The translations under genes were made by a program, and so were the position numbers. The notes under the pieces are model-generated. The model worked only from the letters and a program-made list of their open reading frames with translations, did no database searches and had not been told where the DNA came from. From assembly GCF_041380235.1 (NCBI RefSeq), contig NZ_JBGIYY010000016.1, forward strand, positions 45,545 through 109,544: a stretch of 64,000 nucleotides of DNA, in the 5' to 3' direction. Positions 38,320 to 47,011 of this stretch are shown piece after piece; the stretch's first letter is position 1, and each line of letters begins with the position of its first letter. The DNA comes from Glaciecola sp041380235 (GTDB lineage Bacteria; Pseudomonadota; Gammaproteobacteria; Enterobacterales; Alteromonadaceae).

Positions 38320-38360
38320 AACGCAGCAGTTCTGTTTTATGTCAGAAATAATGTACCTAC

Positions 38361-40505
38361 CTAATGGCGATTAATGTCAAGCACACCGCTAATATTTCTA
38401 AGGCGCACAATCAGTTTATTTAAGACCGAAGCATTAGCCACCTCTACCGTTAGCTTAATCAATGCTGTGTTGTCTTTGGTATTGGACAAACTATTTACAC
38501 CCAACAAGCCAATCTTTTCATTTGACAGCTCAGTTGTCATATCGCGCAACAGACCATCTCGGTCATACGCATGCACATCAAGCGTGGTTGAAAATGAAGT
38601 GGCTGTATCATTGTCGGCCCAAGAGACTTCAATTTCACGTTCAGGATGAATTTTGAGTAAGTTTTCTAACTGAGAGCAATTCTCTTTATGTACGCTTACA
38701 CCCTTACCCAAAGTAATGTAACCAATGATATCGTCTCCTGCCACCGGCTGACAGCACTTCGCTAAGGTACTTAATAGATTACCGACTCCTTCGGCGATGA
38801 TGGGCTGATTTGAATTATTTGCTCTGCGTTTTACCGTTTTAGGGACAATCGGCTCTGGTTCTGGAGGGGCATACTTTTGCTGCAGCGTGTTGACTACAGC
38901 CATTACGCGAACATCACCCGTGCCAATCGCCGCATATAAGTCGTCGATGGTTTTTACATTGTATTTATCGAGCAGCTCCGCAGCGTGCTTTAGAGGAATA
39001 TTAAATTTATTCAGCTCTCTTTCTAACAGCTCTTTACCTGCTTCACCGTTTTTATCTTTGTCTTGCTTCTTAAAGTAAGAGTGTATCGTTGCGCGCGCTC
39101 TTGCCGTGTGCACATAGCCAAGGCCGGGATGCATCCAATCTCTTGAAGGTGTTGCATTTTTGCTGGTGAGAACACTGACCTGATCACCAGTTTGTAATTT
39201 GTAAGTAAAAGGCACTATTCGATCACTAACTTTCGCGCCCGTGCACCGATGCCCGACATTACTATGAATATAGTACGCGAAATCTAGGGGCGTGGCGCCT
39301 TTAGGTAAGTCAATAACATCACCCTTTGGCGTGAATACGTAAACTCTATCCTCAAAGACCTGGCTACGAAACTCTTCGATTAAGTTGCCCGACTCAGCCA
39401 TTTCCTCTTGCCACTGCAGTATTTTACGCAACCAGTTAACACGGTCGTCAGCGGTGGCTTGTTTGCTATTTGCGCCCTCTTTATATTTCCAATGAGCTGC
39501 CACGCCTAACTCTGCATCTTGATGCATTTGTGACGTGCGTATTTGTATTTCGATTGATTTGCCCTGCGGCCCTACCACAACAGTATGAATACTTTGGTAG
39601 CCATTCTGCTTCGGAGTAGCAATATAGTCATCAAACTCTTTAGGGATATGCCTAAAATGAGAATGTACAATGCCAAGCGCGGCATAACAATCTTGCAAAC
39701 GGTCAGCGATTATTCGCAGTGCACGAATATCGTATAATTGCTCAAAATCTAAGCGTTTCTTCTGCATTTTCTTATAAATACTATAGATATGCTTAGGGCG
39801 CCCAATAACCTGGGCTTTTATATTTTCGTTATCTAGCAGTCCTTGTAAATCCTCTACAAAATCGCTGATGTATAGCTCTCTGTCGCTGCGTTTTTCTTTA
39901 AGCATCGCGGCGATGCGTTTGTAGGTTTGCGGATGCAGGTATCGAAAAGATAAATCCTCTAACTCCCACTTTAATTGACCAATACCTAAACGATTTGCTA
40001 ATGGAGCATATATGGTCGCGCACTCTCGCGCCACCATGACGCGAGTTTCTTCATCTTTATCTTTGACCTGATGAAGCGAGCAAATCCTCTCAGCCATTTT
40101 AATCACCACTGCCCTGACATCTTCAACCATCGTCAGCAGCATATTACGGAGGTTTTCAATTTGACCGGCATCGGTTTGTTGTCTGGATTGGAGCGTTTTA
40201 ATAGCGTCCATTTTACGTACACCCGAAATCAGCTCAGCAATGCCCTTGCCAAACTTCTCCTCAACCACCTCGGCGCTTAACGAATGAATCTCACAGTAGG
40301 GATAAACCAGAGCGGTTTGAAGGGTCTCATCATCCATATGCAGCTCGTGCAGGATCTCAACCATTTCTTGGCCAATCAACAATATGTCGGGTTGATCGGA
40401 AATACTTCGCAGCTTGTCCTTCGTCATATCAGACACCGGCAAAGCCACTAGCCATTCTTCAAAAGCTGGGCGGGTCGACTGATGCACACTGCGAATAGAA
40501 ACCAT
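38361..40505 (-). CDS. relA: GTP pyrophosphokinase RelA
   Basis: A 714-aa ribosome-associated (p)ppGpp synthetase of the stringent response. The N-terminal hydrolase domain is degenerate (YPYCE where hydrolases keep HD), typical of monofunctional RelA. The synthetase domain (YDIRALRIIADRLQDCYAALG; FDDYIATPKQNGYQSIHT), TGS domain (VYVFTPKGDVIDLPKGATP) and C-terminal ACT domain are intact. It is 14 bases after rlmD in the conserved rlmD-relA order. Confidence 0.98.
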   Translation of the reverse strand: MVSIRSVHQSTRPAFEEWLVALPVSDMTKDKLRSISDQPDILLIGQEMVEILHELHMDDETLQTALVYPYCEIHSLSAEVVEEKFGKGIAELISGVRKMDAIKTLQSRQQTDAGQIENLRNMLLTMVEDVRAVVIKMAERICSLHQVKDKDEETRVMVARECATIYAPLANRLGIGQLKWELEDLSFRYLHPQTYKRIAAMLKEKRSDRELYISDFVEDLQGLLDNENIKAQVIGRPKHIYSIYKKMQKKRLDFEQLYDIRALRIIADRLQDCYAALGIVHSHFRHIPKEFDDYIATPKQNGYQSIHTVVVGPQGKSIEIQIRTSQMHQDAELGVAAHWKYKEGANSKQATADDRVNWLRKILQWQEEMAESGNLIEEFRSQVFEDRVYVFTPKGDVIDLPKGATPLDFAYYIHSNVGHRCTGAKVSDRIVPFTYKLQTGDQVSVLTSKNATPSRDWMHPGLGYVHTARARATIHSYFKKQDKDKNGEAGKELLERELNKFNIPLKHAAELLDKYNVKTIDDLYAAIGTGDVRVMAVVNTLQQKYAPPEPEPIVPKTVKRRANNSNQPIIAEGVGNLLSTLAKCCQPVAGDDIIGYITLGKGVSVHKENCSQLENLLKIHPEREIEVSWADNDTATSFSTTLDVHAYDRDGLLRDMTTELSNEKIGLLGVNSLSNTKDNTALIKLTVEVANASVLNKLIVRLRNISGVLDINRH

Positions 40506-40519
40506 TAAACCGTTTTCCT

Positions 40520-41896
40520 TTACTTAAGCTCTAACATAGTCATTGTTTCAAGATGCTGGGTGAACGGAAACATATCAATTACGTTTACCGCATTCACATT
40601 ATAGCGGGTACTGAGTATTTTCAAATCTCTTGCCAAAGTATTTGGGTTACAAGAGACATAAACAATCTTAGCGGGCGCCTGTTTAATTAACAATTCACAA
40701 AGTCCCTGTGCGCCCTCTCGGGATGGGTCGAGCAAGACTAAATCAGATGGGTTTATATGCAGATTGAGCAACTGCGTTTGGTCAGATAAATCAATTGCTT
40801 CAAAAAGCGTGTTTTCAATCCCGTTGAGCCTCGCGTTATGCTGAGCTTGCGCTACCATACTCTCACTCACTTCGTAGCCAATTACTTGGGCAGATTGTTT
40901 TGCCAGTGGCAACGAAAAATTACCAATACCACAAAAAAAGTCTCGGACCACACTTTGCGCATTTGGCGCTAGCCACGCCAATGCTTGAACAATCATCTGT
41001 CGATTCACAAACGCATTCACTTGAATAAAATGATGCTCTGCAATATCCAAACGAAGCGAAGGTAGGTCTTCAATAGCCAAACTGGCAGAGCTCTCTGAAA
41101 AACTACCGACAATGTTATCTTTATAGCGGCACAGTATGCGCACATTGCTTATTTCACCGAGTGCTTTGAAGTCGCTTAAATCTTGAGCTGTAATTGGTTT
41201 TGATAAATTCACCAGCAATACAAGACCGTCGAAGGTTTGAGTGCACTCAAAGTGTCCAACTCGCTGAATGCAAGCGAGGGCTTTCAGCTTAGGAAACAAC
41301 TGCCCTAGCTTTTGTGCCAACTTGGGCTGCAAAATCGGGCAGCTATTTATATCGACGACTTTGTTTGACTGATGTTGGCGATAGCCAATTTTCACGTGGT
41401 TGATATTTCGCGCATCTACTGCGAGGCGTACTTTACGGCGATAGCCAATATTTTGCTGAGTGTTTGAATAGTCAATGTCTGACAAAATAGAGGGCTTCCA
41501 AGCGTGTTTGTCGATATCGAGCTGGGTATCAAAATAGCGCATCAGTGCATCACGTTTAAATGCTAAGCCCATTTGCGCATTGATGTTTTGCAAGCTGCAA
41601 CCGCCGCAACTGTCATAGACCGGACATCGTGCTTTTATGCGATGCTCGGAGGCAGAATGGACTTTTACCACCTTACCCCGACGCACACTTTTTGAAGCAG
41701 AGCTAATGCTAACGCTCACCGTTTCTTTCGGCAACGCCCCTTCAACGATAGTAATTGGCTGTGTTGAAAGTGCAATACCATGGCCATGCTGATCTAGCAC
41801 GTCAATGTATACAGATGATTCGATAGAATGATTGGCTTGATGCTTTTTCGACTGTTTTCCTTTCGCAGAGCCGGGCGCTTTGTAAAATTGTACCAC
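40520..41896 (-). CDS. rlmD: 23S rRNA (uracil-1939-C5)-methyltransferase
   Basis: A 458-aa RumA-type enzyme. N-terminal TRAM domain, 4Fe-4S Cys cluster (CPVYDSCGGCSLQ plus a later Cys), SAM-binding FFCGIGNFSLPLA and the catalytic Cys in YVSCNPNTLARDL. It shares one base with the acpS stop, indicating coupling. Confidence 0.97.
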   Translation of the reverse strand: MVQFYKAPGSAKGKQSKKHQANHSIESSVYIDVLDQHGHGIALSTQPITIVEGALPKETVSVSISSASKSVRRGKVVKVHSASEHRIKARCPVYDSCGGCSLQNINAQMGLAFKRDALMRYFDTQLDIDKHAWKPSILSDIDYSNTQQNIGYRRKVRLAVDARNINHVKIGYRQHQSNKVVDINSCPILQPKLAQKLGQLFPKLKALACIQRVGHFECTQTFDGLVLLVNLSKPITAQDLSDFKALGEISNVRILCRYKDNIVGSFSESSASLAIEDLPSLRLDIAEHHFIQVNAFVNRQMIVQALAWLAPNAQSVVRDFFCGIGNFSLPLAKQSAQVIGYEVSESMVAQAQHNARLNGIENTLFEAIDLSDQTQLLNLHINPSDLVLLDPSREGAQGLCELLIKQAPAKIVYVSCNPNTLARDLKILSTRYNVNAVNVIDMFPFTQHLETMTMLELK

Positions 41897-42291
41897 TATG
41901 AACTGCGCTCTTGTTTGACAGACTCAAGGATGACAAACGCGCTGGCATAGCCTTTTTCGTCCGCAATACTGATGTGCAGATTGCTTACCTCATGCGTATT
42001 GCACCAATCTAAAAAAGCACCCATGGGTTTCAGCAAGGGCTTGCCTAATGTGTCGTGAGTAATTTCAATATGTTGCCAACTCATACCATTACCAATGCCT
42101 GTTCCAATGGCCTTAACGGTGGCTTCTTTACTAGCGAATTTTTTCGCCAAATAACGAGCTTGCTCTTTAGATTGCACAAACTCTTGCCACTCATGTTCAG
42201 TTAACACGCGCTTTGCTAAGGCGTCAGATTTTTGCAAAGCGGTTTCAATTCGCTTGATATCGACAAGGTCTGTGCCAATCCCTATTATCAT
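41896..42291 (-). CDS. acpS: Holo-ACP synthase
   Basis: A 131-aa 4'-phosphopantetheinyl transferase that activates acyl carrier protein. Signature motifs GIGTDLVDIKRIE and KKFASKEATVKAIGTG contain the Mg2+ ligands. Located between pdxJ and rlmD, as in related genomes. Confidence 0.97.
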   Translation of the reverse strand: MIIGIGTDLVDIKRIETALQKSDALAKRVLTEHEWQEFVQSKEQARYLAKKFASKEATVKAIGTGIGNGMSWQHIEITHDTLGKPLLKPMGAFLDWCNTHEVSNLHISIADEKGYASAFVILESVKQERSS

Positions 42292-42295
42292 TTAC

Positions 42296-43054
42296 TTAGT
42301 CTCTATGACTGGAGTGCAAAAATTGAGTGCGTGCCTCTTGCATTAATAAACGCATATCGCGAACGGCTTTATCCAGCCCGTCAAAGGCAGCGCGAGCAAT
42401 AATGGCATGGCCAATATTCAACTCAATGAGCTGCGGAATTGCCGCAATGGCTTTGACATTATGATAATGCAAACCGTGCCCAGCATTGACTTTTAGGCCC
42501 AAGCGATGCGCATATTCGATGCCAGCAATAAGCTTGTTTAGTTCAAATGCGGCTTCGTGTTCATTTTTCGCTTCGGCATATTGGCCGGTATGAATTTCAA
42601 TGTAAGGTGCGCCCGCTTCAACCACGGCCTCTATTTGCGCCTCGTCGGCATCGATAAACAAAGAGGCCTGGGTGTTTTGTGCGGCTAGCTGCTCACAAGC
42701 TGCTTTTATTTTTGCTAGGTTACCGGCTACATCTAAACCGCCTTCGGTAGTTAACTCCTCACGTTTTTCAGGCACCAAGCAGCAAAACTCAGGCAATACC
42801 TTGGCAGCGATAGCCAACATTTCATCGGTCACCGCCATTTCTAAATTCATGCGGGTATTGATGGTTTGTTTGAGTAAATAAACATCTTGATCGCGAATGT
42901 GACGGCGGTCTTCACGCAAATGCACGGTGATACCGTCGGCCCCTGCTCTCTCAGCAACATCTGCTGCATGAACCGGTGATGGGTAGTTAGTACCTCTTGC
43001 GTTGCGAAGTGTCGCAATGTGGTCAATATTGACACCCAATAAAATGTCTTGCAT
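42296..43054 (-). CDS. pdxJ: Pyridoxine 5'-phosphate synthase
   Basis: A 252-aa TIM-barrel enzyme of vitamin B6 synthesis. Characteristic residues are in NIDHIATLRNARGT, GITVHLREDRRHI and KVNAGHGLHYHN. It begins the pdxJ-acpS-rlmD-relA series, but the recO and era genes that normally precede pdxJ are absent; the neighbouring sequence is accessory. Confidence 0.98.
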   Translation of the reverse strand: MQDILLGVNIDHIATLRNARGTNYPSPVHAADVAERAGADGITVHLREDRRHIRDQDVYLLKQTINTRMNLEMAVTDEMLAIAAKVLPEFCCLVPEKREELTTEGGLDVAGNLAKIKAACEQLAAQNTQASLFIDADEAQIEAVVEAGAPYIEIHTGQYAEAKNEHEAAFELNKLIAGIEYAHRLGLKVNAGHGLHYHNVKAIAAIPQLIELNIGHAIIARAAFDGLDKAVRDMRLLMQEARTQFLHSSHRD

Positions 43055-43765
43055 GGGTTTTTTAGCCTTTAATTTGGAAACTATGGGTATGATACCAAAA
43101 GCAGCCCAAAAACGATTGCTATGGTGGAATAAAAGTTTGTGGGATTGTAATCCAAACTCTAAGGCAGCAGCATTTTTAATGCGATGGCCTTCCTAGTGAT
43201 CTAACCCTCGCTGATTTTAATCAGCGCGAAATAGCAGTGGATAATGTATTTTATAATGGCTATTTGCAATTCTAAGGTTGGAACAGGCCTTTTTGGGTTG
43301 CACTCACAACGGATGCAGGTGATAAGATTTAGGCAATTCGTACTAGTACTTTTATGCCATTACCTGACGTCCGTGTGGTTAGCTTTGTTGGTCGGCTCTA
43401 AACCATAGCGGACATATAGAGTAGGTGTATTTTGCTGCTAAAACCCTTCAACATCCTCTATCCGTCGGCCACGTGCGCAGGCTGTGTAAAAACTATTTTC
43501 AGCCCATTGTTTGAACAAAAATAGATGTAAATATATGTCTTACATTAAAATCTGACCAAGTTTCATAACTAAGAAAACTTACATTTTTCGTAGCATTGTG
43601 GAATTAATTGAGTTGTTGAAGTTTTTACACAAGCTGAGCCAATTGCAGACGTTCGTGGTCATAGCGATTCAGGAGCAAGAAGCCTACGTTTTAGCAAATT
43701 AGGTTGATGTCTCTGCAACTGATGTAAGGCACTTTTTAGTTATTAGGGCACCTTACCGTAAGTCG
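43055..43765. other. Intergenic stretch at the start of the accessory region
   Basis: About 710 bp with no supportable gene. It holds a strong inverted repeat at 43209-43226 (CGCTGAT/ATCAGCG around a 4-base centre) and an inverted-repeat-bounded element at 43480-43635 (annotated separately). It must supply a promoter for pdxJ, since the usual upstream operon genes are missing. Confidence 0.6.
43480..43635. mobile_element. Possible MITE or IS remnant with 12-bp inverted ends
   Basis: TGTGTAAAAACT at 43483-43494 is repeated exactly in inverted orientation at 43620-43631, with further partial matching outside (GGC versus AGCT). The 150-bp AT-rich interior has no coding frame. This is the form of a small non-autonomous element or a deleted insertion sequence. 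No target-site duplication was obvious. Confidence 0.5.
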
Positions 43766-45262
43766 TTATTGCCGTCCCCATTCCTTTCCACCCATTTCTA
43801 CCAACCGAGACGCGGCTCGTCGAAAGGAAAAGGCCAAATCATTGGCGGACGATAATTGTGCCAGTGACACGCCAACTAGACCCGTCGCCGACCACTCATA
43901 ATATTCCCCCTCTTTGGTGCGAATCATAGTCGTCGCAAAGGAACTCGAGTTTCCCCCCTTGTCATTGACAATTAATTCTTCATCTCCATCACTGCTTTGC
44001 ACTTGCGCTTCAAAATCGACAAACAATTCGTCGAGCGGAACTTGTGCCGCCAGTACCAAGCGGGTGCGAGATTCATAACACGCGTCAATGAGGGTCACGA
44101 ATCGTCGCGCTTCGTTGAGGCGATTGGCGTCCAGTTGGGGAACGCGGTCCAGAATGAGGACCGAAAATCGGTCGCAGAGGGAAATATAATCGGCCGCCCC
44201 GAGCGCTTGGTCGCACAACTCACAAAAGTCAAACCAGGCGCACCGGTCATTCAATCGGGCGACCTGAACGCTGCGACCAAAGAGGACGGGAATGCTCTCG
44301 GCCTCAGTTGTGGATGCTGTGCCACCGAACATTTCCTCCAACTGCGCCTGTATCTTGTTATAACTAGTATTATCGCCATGAACATCCTTGTTTGACCAAA
44401 AATAGGATTGACCATCCGCTCGAGTTTCGAGTCGATAATCCTTGGGGGAATCCTCCATGGAAATAATGTCGGACGTGTCTTTCAACATATCGATGAATGG
44501 CAAAAAGAGGGAGCGGTTAATGCCGCCCTCATACAAGGCATCGGGGGGGCGATTAGAGGTGACCACCACCACGACATTGTTATCCAATAATAATAAAAAT
44601 AGTCGCTTCAAAATCATGGCATCGGCAACGTCTGTCACTTGGAATTCATCGAAACACAGGAGTTGGGCTTCTTGTGCCAATTGGTGTGCAATGATAGGTA
44701 TTGCATCACTTCGTGGGTGCTTCTGGTTGTAAACAAAGATTCGGTGATGAACGTCTAGCATGAATTCATGAAAGTGGACGCGGCGTTTGGTAATCGTTGC
44801 GTGTTTTTGGCTGTGGCTGTCATTATTACAGCAAGAATCATCATCAGCACCAGTAACCGACGCGTAAAAGAGATCCATTAGAAAGCTCTTGCCGACCCCG
44901 ACCGGTCCATGAATGTACATGCCTCGCGGTGGTGGGCCAAAAGACCACAAATGGAGCTTCTTTCGAAGCAAGGACTGGGCGGATGCCATTGGTCGCGCCA
45001 GTAACAGTGGACTGCTGCTTTTACAGTTGCTCTGTGTGGGGTCGTCGGCGCGCACGGGCACTGGTGGGAGTGAGGCAAGAGACTCATGCAAGGCATCAAA
45101 TTTTGCTGCCAGAGCAATTTGTGCGTTATCTCGTCGCACCTCCCCCGCGTCCACCTTGAGTTTATAAGCCGCTGCCACTGGGCCTGTCGAGAAGCTCCGC
45201 CGAGCGACACGATGTTCTCCTATCATTTTTTTCGTCATCTTCTTCATCATAGTCTTCATCAT
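43766..45262 (-). CDS. AFG1/ZapE-family ATPase of eukaryotic type
   Basis: A P-loop ATPase of the AFG1/LACE1/ZapE family. Walker A is GPVGVGKSFLMDLFY and Walker B is LLCFDEFQVTD; sensor segment VTSNRPPDALYEGGINRS; C-terminal SRLVEMGGKEW. Several traits are those of mitochondrial AFG1 rather than bacterial ZapE: a basic, Ser-rich N-terminus with ARRSFSTGP, resembling a mitochondrial targeting sequence, the EGGINRS wording, polar low-complexity inserts (a DDDSCCNND run; QSSDGDEEL) and about 500 residues against about 360-380 for ZapE. The frame is open to a TTG at 45322. The first ATG is at 45262, and a GTG at 45208 has an AGGAG upstream. Base composition appears more GC-rich than adjacent genes. 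Transfer from an alga is inferred; contig chimerism is the alternative. Confidence 0.82.
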   Translation of the reverse strand: MMKTMMKKMTKKMIGEHRVARRSFSTGPVAAAYKLKVDAGEVRRDNAQIALAAKFDALHESLASLPPVPVRADDPTQSNCKSSSPLLLARPMASAQSLLRKKLHLWSFGPPPRGMYIHGPVGVGKSFLMDLFYASVTGADDDSCCNNDSHSQKHATITKRRVHFHEFMLDVHHRIFVYNQKHPRSDAIPIIAHQLAQEAQLLCFDEFQVTDVADAMILKRLFLLLLDNNVVVVVTSNRPPDALYEGGINRSLFLPFIDMLKDTSDIISMEDSPKDYRLETRADGQSYFWSNKDVHGDNTSYNKIQAQLEEMFGGTASTTEAESIPVLFGRSVQVARLNDRCAWFDFCELCDQALGAADYISLCDRFSVLILDRVPQLDANRLNEARRFVTLIDACYESRTRLVLAAQVPLDELFVDFEAQVQSSDGDEELIVNDKGGNSSSFATTMIRTKEGEYYEWSATGLVGVSLAQLSSANDLAFSFRRAASRLVEMGGKEWGRQ

Positions 45263-45423
45263 GGAGCTGATGAGTTTATCAATATGATGATATGGTACGC
45301 TAGATTTCTGTAGGGGTATCAAATGGATTTGTATTAGAGACTCCAGTTTCGAAGTTCAGTAAACCAGTGTTCGCTCTCGACTAAAACACTGACGAAATGA
45401 TTAAACGAATCGAGGTATCAATT

Positions 45424-45897
45424 ATGATGGCAAAAGGTGAAGAAAATTTTGACGTAATATTGAAAGGATTGCCACAAGAGAAAGTAGATGGGTGGAAGTC
45501 TGAAATTAAGCAGGATGAAAATGGCGAAGACGTCTTCGAAGCTTACGGTAAAATATCAGACAACGAAATTCATGACTATAAACATGATGCTGACCAGTGG
45601 ACCTTGAATTATATGAAAGTTACCCACTTACCCGTGAGTGATACAAAAGTGCAAGCTCTTATGAAGGAGGCATACTTAATGATGAATAGCATGCTATACA
45701 AGACTATTGATAATTTTAAAGGCGCTAACTATGAGTTTTTAAAGGGCACAAACGAAGGCGGGAGAAAAGACAAAGTAGTTGTTGATATCTATGAGACATA
45801 TCAAAAAGGCATGGCAAAACACTACTTTGATGCCATGGATTATTTTGCAGAAACCACGTTAAAAGACAACGAAGATTATTATGTTAAGTTAACTTAA
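45424..45897 (+). CDS. Hypothetical protein
   Basis: A 157-aa hydrophilic protein, rich in Lys, Asp, Glu, Tyr and Met, with no signal peptide or membrane helix. No family was recognised. The frame extends upstream to 45397, but the ATG-ATG at 45424 is preceded by GAGG at good spacing and is the likely start. It is probably mostly alpha-helical. It lies between the AFG1-like gene and an IS6 element. Confidence 0.65.
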   Translation: MMAKGEENFDVILKGLPQEKVDGWKSEIKQDENGEDVFEAYGKISDNEIHDYKHDADQWTLNYMKVTHLPVSDTKVQALMKEAYLMMNSMLYKTIDNFKGANYEFLKGTNEGGRKDKVVVDIYETYQKGMAKHYFDAMDYFAETTLKDNEDYYVKLT

Positions 45898-46114
45898 AGT
45901 TCGGTTATAGGGTAACAATTTATTTGAAGTGTACTAGCGAGCACTTAGCAAATAATATCGCTAATAAAGAAACTGCTACTTTTACTTCTAAGTACAGGTA
46001 ACAAAGACACGCAGGCATCCGTTATATACCAAATCGCGGCACCTATATCTATTGCCCAGACGATAAACTCAAGCCCTAAAGAATAAGGATAGTATGGCGA
46101 TAATATACATAGGT

Positions 46115-46922
46115 GGTATTGTCAACTTATCAACCTGAGCCGAATAATATTGAGCAAATTCTACTTAAGCTAAATTTTGGACACAACTAACCCTATTCCA
46201 TTCTATAAATGATCGTTCACGGAAAAGACGATAGTGTTTCGCTTGCATTAAATGACGGCCAAAACGAAATAAGTTATTTACTACCCCGTGGCAACTTAAA
46301 AATCGCTGGGCTTGGCCCTGTGACTTGAATTTCCGCATCTGCCGTTCTTGTTGTCGAGTAGGCTGGTGTGACACTTCACACCGGTTGTTTTCATACTGCT
46401 GCGTTGAATGGAAAACACTAGGTATAAGCTCTCTTTTCGCAGCCGAATAACTCCGCAGTTTATCAGTAATTATCTTTAATGGCGTTGCCTGCTGGCCCTT
46501 CAATAACTTCTTAAAAAACTTGGTGGCAGCGGCTTTATTTCTTCGCTTTTGAACGAGGATATCCAGCTCTTCACCATCTTGGTCAACCGCACGCCAAAGG
46601 TAATGCAACTGCCCATTAATTTTGATAAACACTTCATCCAAAAACCAAATGTCGCCGACTGTGCCACGTCTCTTTTTAAGCTGCCCACAATATTGCTGAC
46701 CAAACTTAAGGCACCATTTTCGTATAGCTTCATAGCTTACATTAATGCCACGATAAGCAAGCAATTCTTCAACATCACGAAAGCTCAGAGTAAAACGATG
46801 ATAAAGCCAAACTGCATGACTAATGATTTGAGCTGGATAACGATAGCCAGCGTAGATTTTATTTCTGTTCATCGGGAAATTATGTCATAGGTTGAGGATG
46901 GGTTCGACAAGTTGACAATACC
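46115..46922 (-). mobile_element. IS6-family insertion sequence
   Basis: An 808-bp element bounded by inverted repeats beginning GGTATTGTCAACTT at each outer end (46115 onward; complement ending at 46922), enclosing one transposase gene. The eight bases on each side do not match, so no target duplication is visible; the element may have taken part in a rearrangement. Confidence 0.9.
46165..46872 (-). CDS. IS6-family DDE transposase
   Basis: A 235-aa transposase with the family pattern: RYPAQIISHAVWLYHRF, a helix-turn-helix (VSYEAIRKWCLKFG), the first catalytic Asp in WFLDEVFIKI, the second in IITDKLRSY and the Glu in NNRCEVSHQPTRQQER. The length is complete and no frameshift is seen, so it may be active. 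Confidence 0.95.
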   Translation of the reverse strand: MNRNKIYAGYRYPAQIISHAVWLYHRFTLSFRDVEELLAYRGINVSYEAIRKWCLKFGQQYCGQLKKRRGTVGDIWFLDEVFIKINGQLHYLWRAVDQDGEELDILVQKRRNKAAATKFFKKLLKGQQATPLKIITDKLRSYSAAKRELIPSVFHSTQQYENNRCEVSHQPTRQQERQMRKFKSQGQAQRFLSCHGVVNNLFRFGRHLMQAKHYRLFRERSFIEWNRVSCVQNLA

Positions 46923-47011
46923 GGGTAAATATAAAATCTAGCTTGCCAAACGCTGTGATAGTGTTTTTAATAATGGGAAGTAAAGGGTCGCAGTTAATAC
47001 CAAGGATAGTT

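Noticed and set aside
43997..45313. Several long plus-strand frames opposite the AFG1-like gene
   Set aside because: They lie antisense to a clear ATPase with intact motifs and show no domain of their own.
45898..46114. Possible gene fragment upstream of the IS6 element
   Set aside because: Short frames are broken by stops and match no family I recognise.
46107..46930. Target-site duplication around the IS6 element
   Set aside because: The eight bases on the two sides (acataggt and gggtaaat) do not match.
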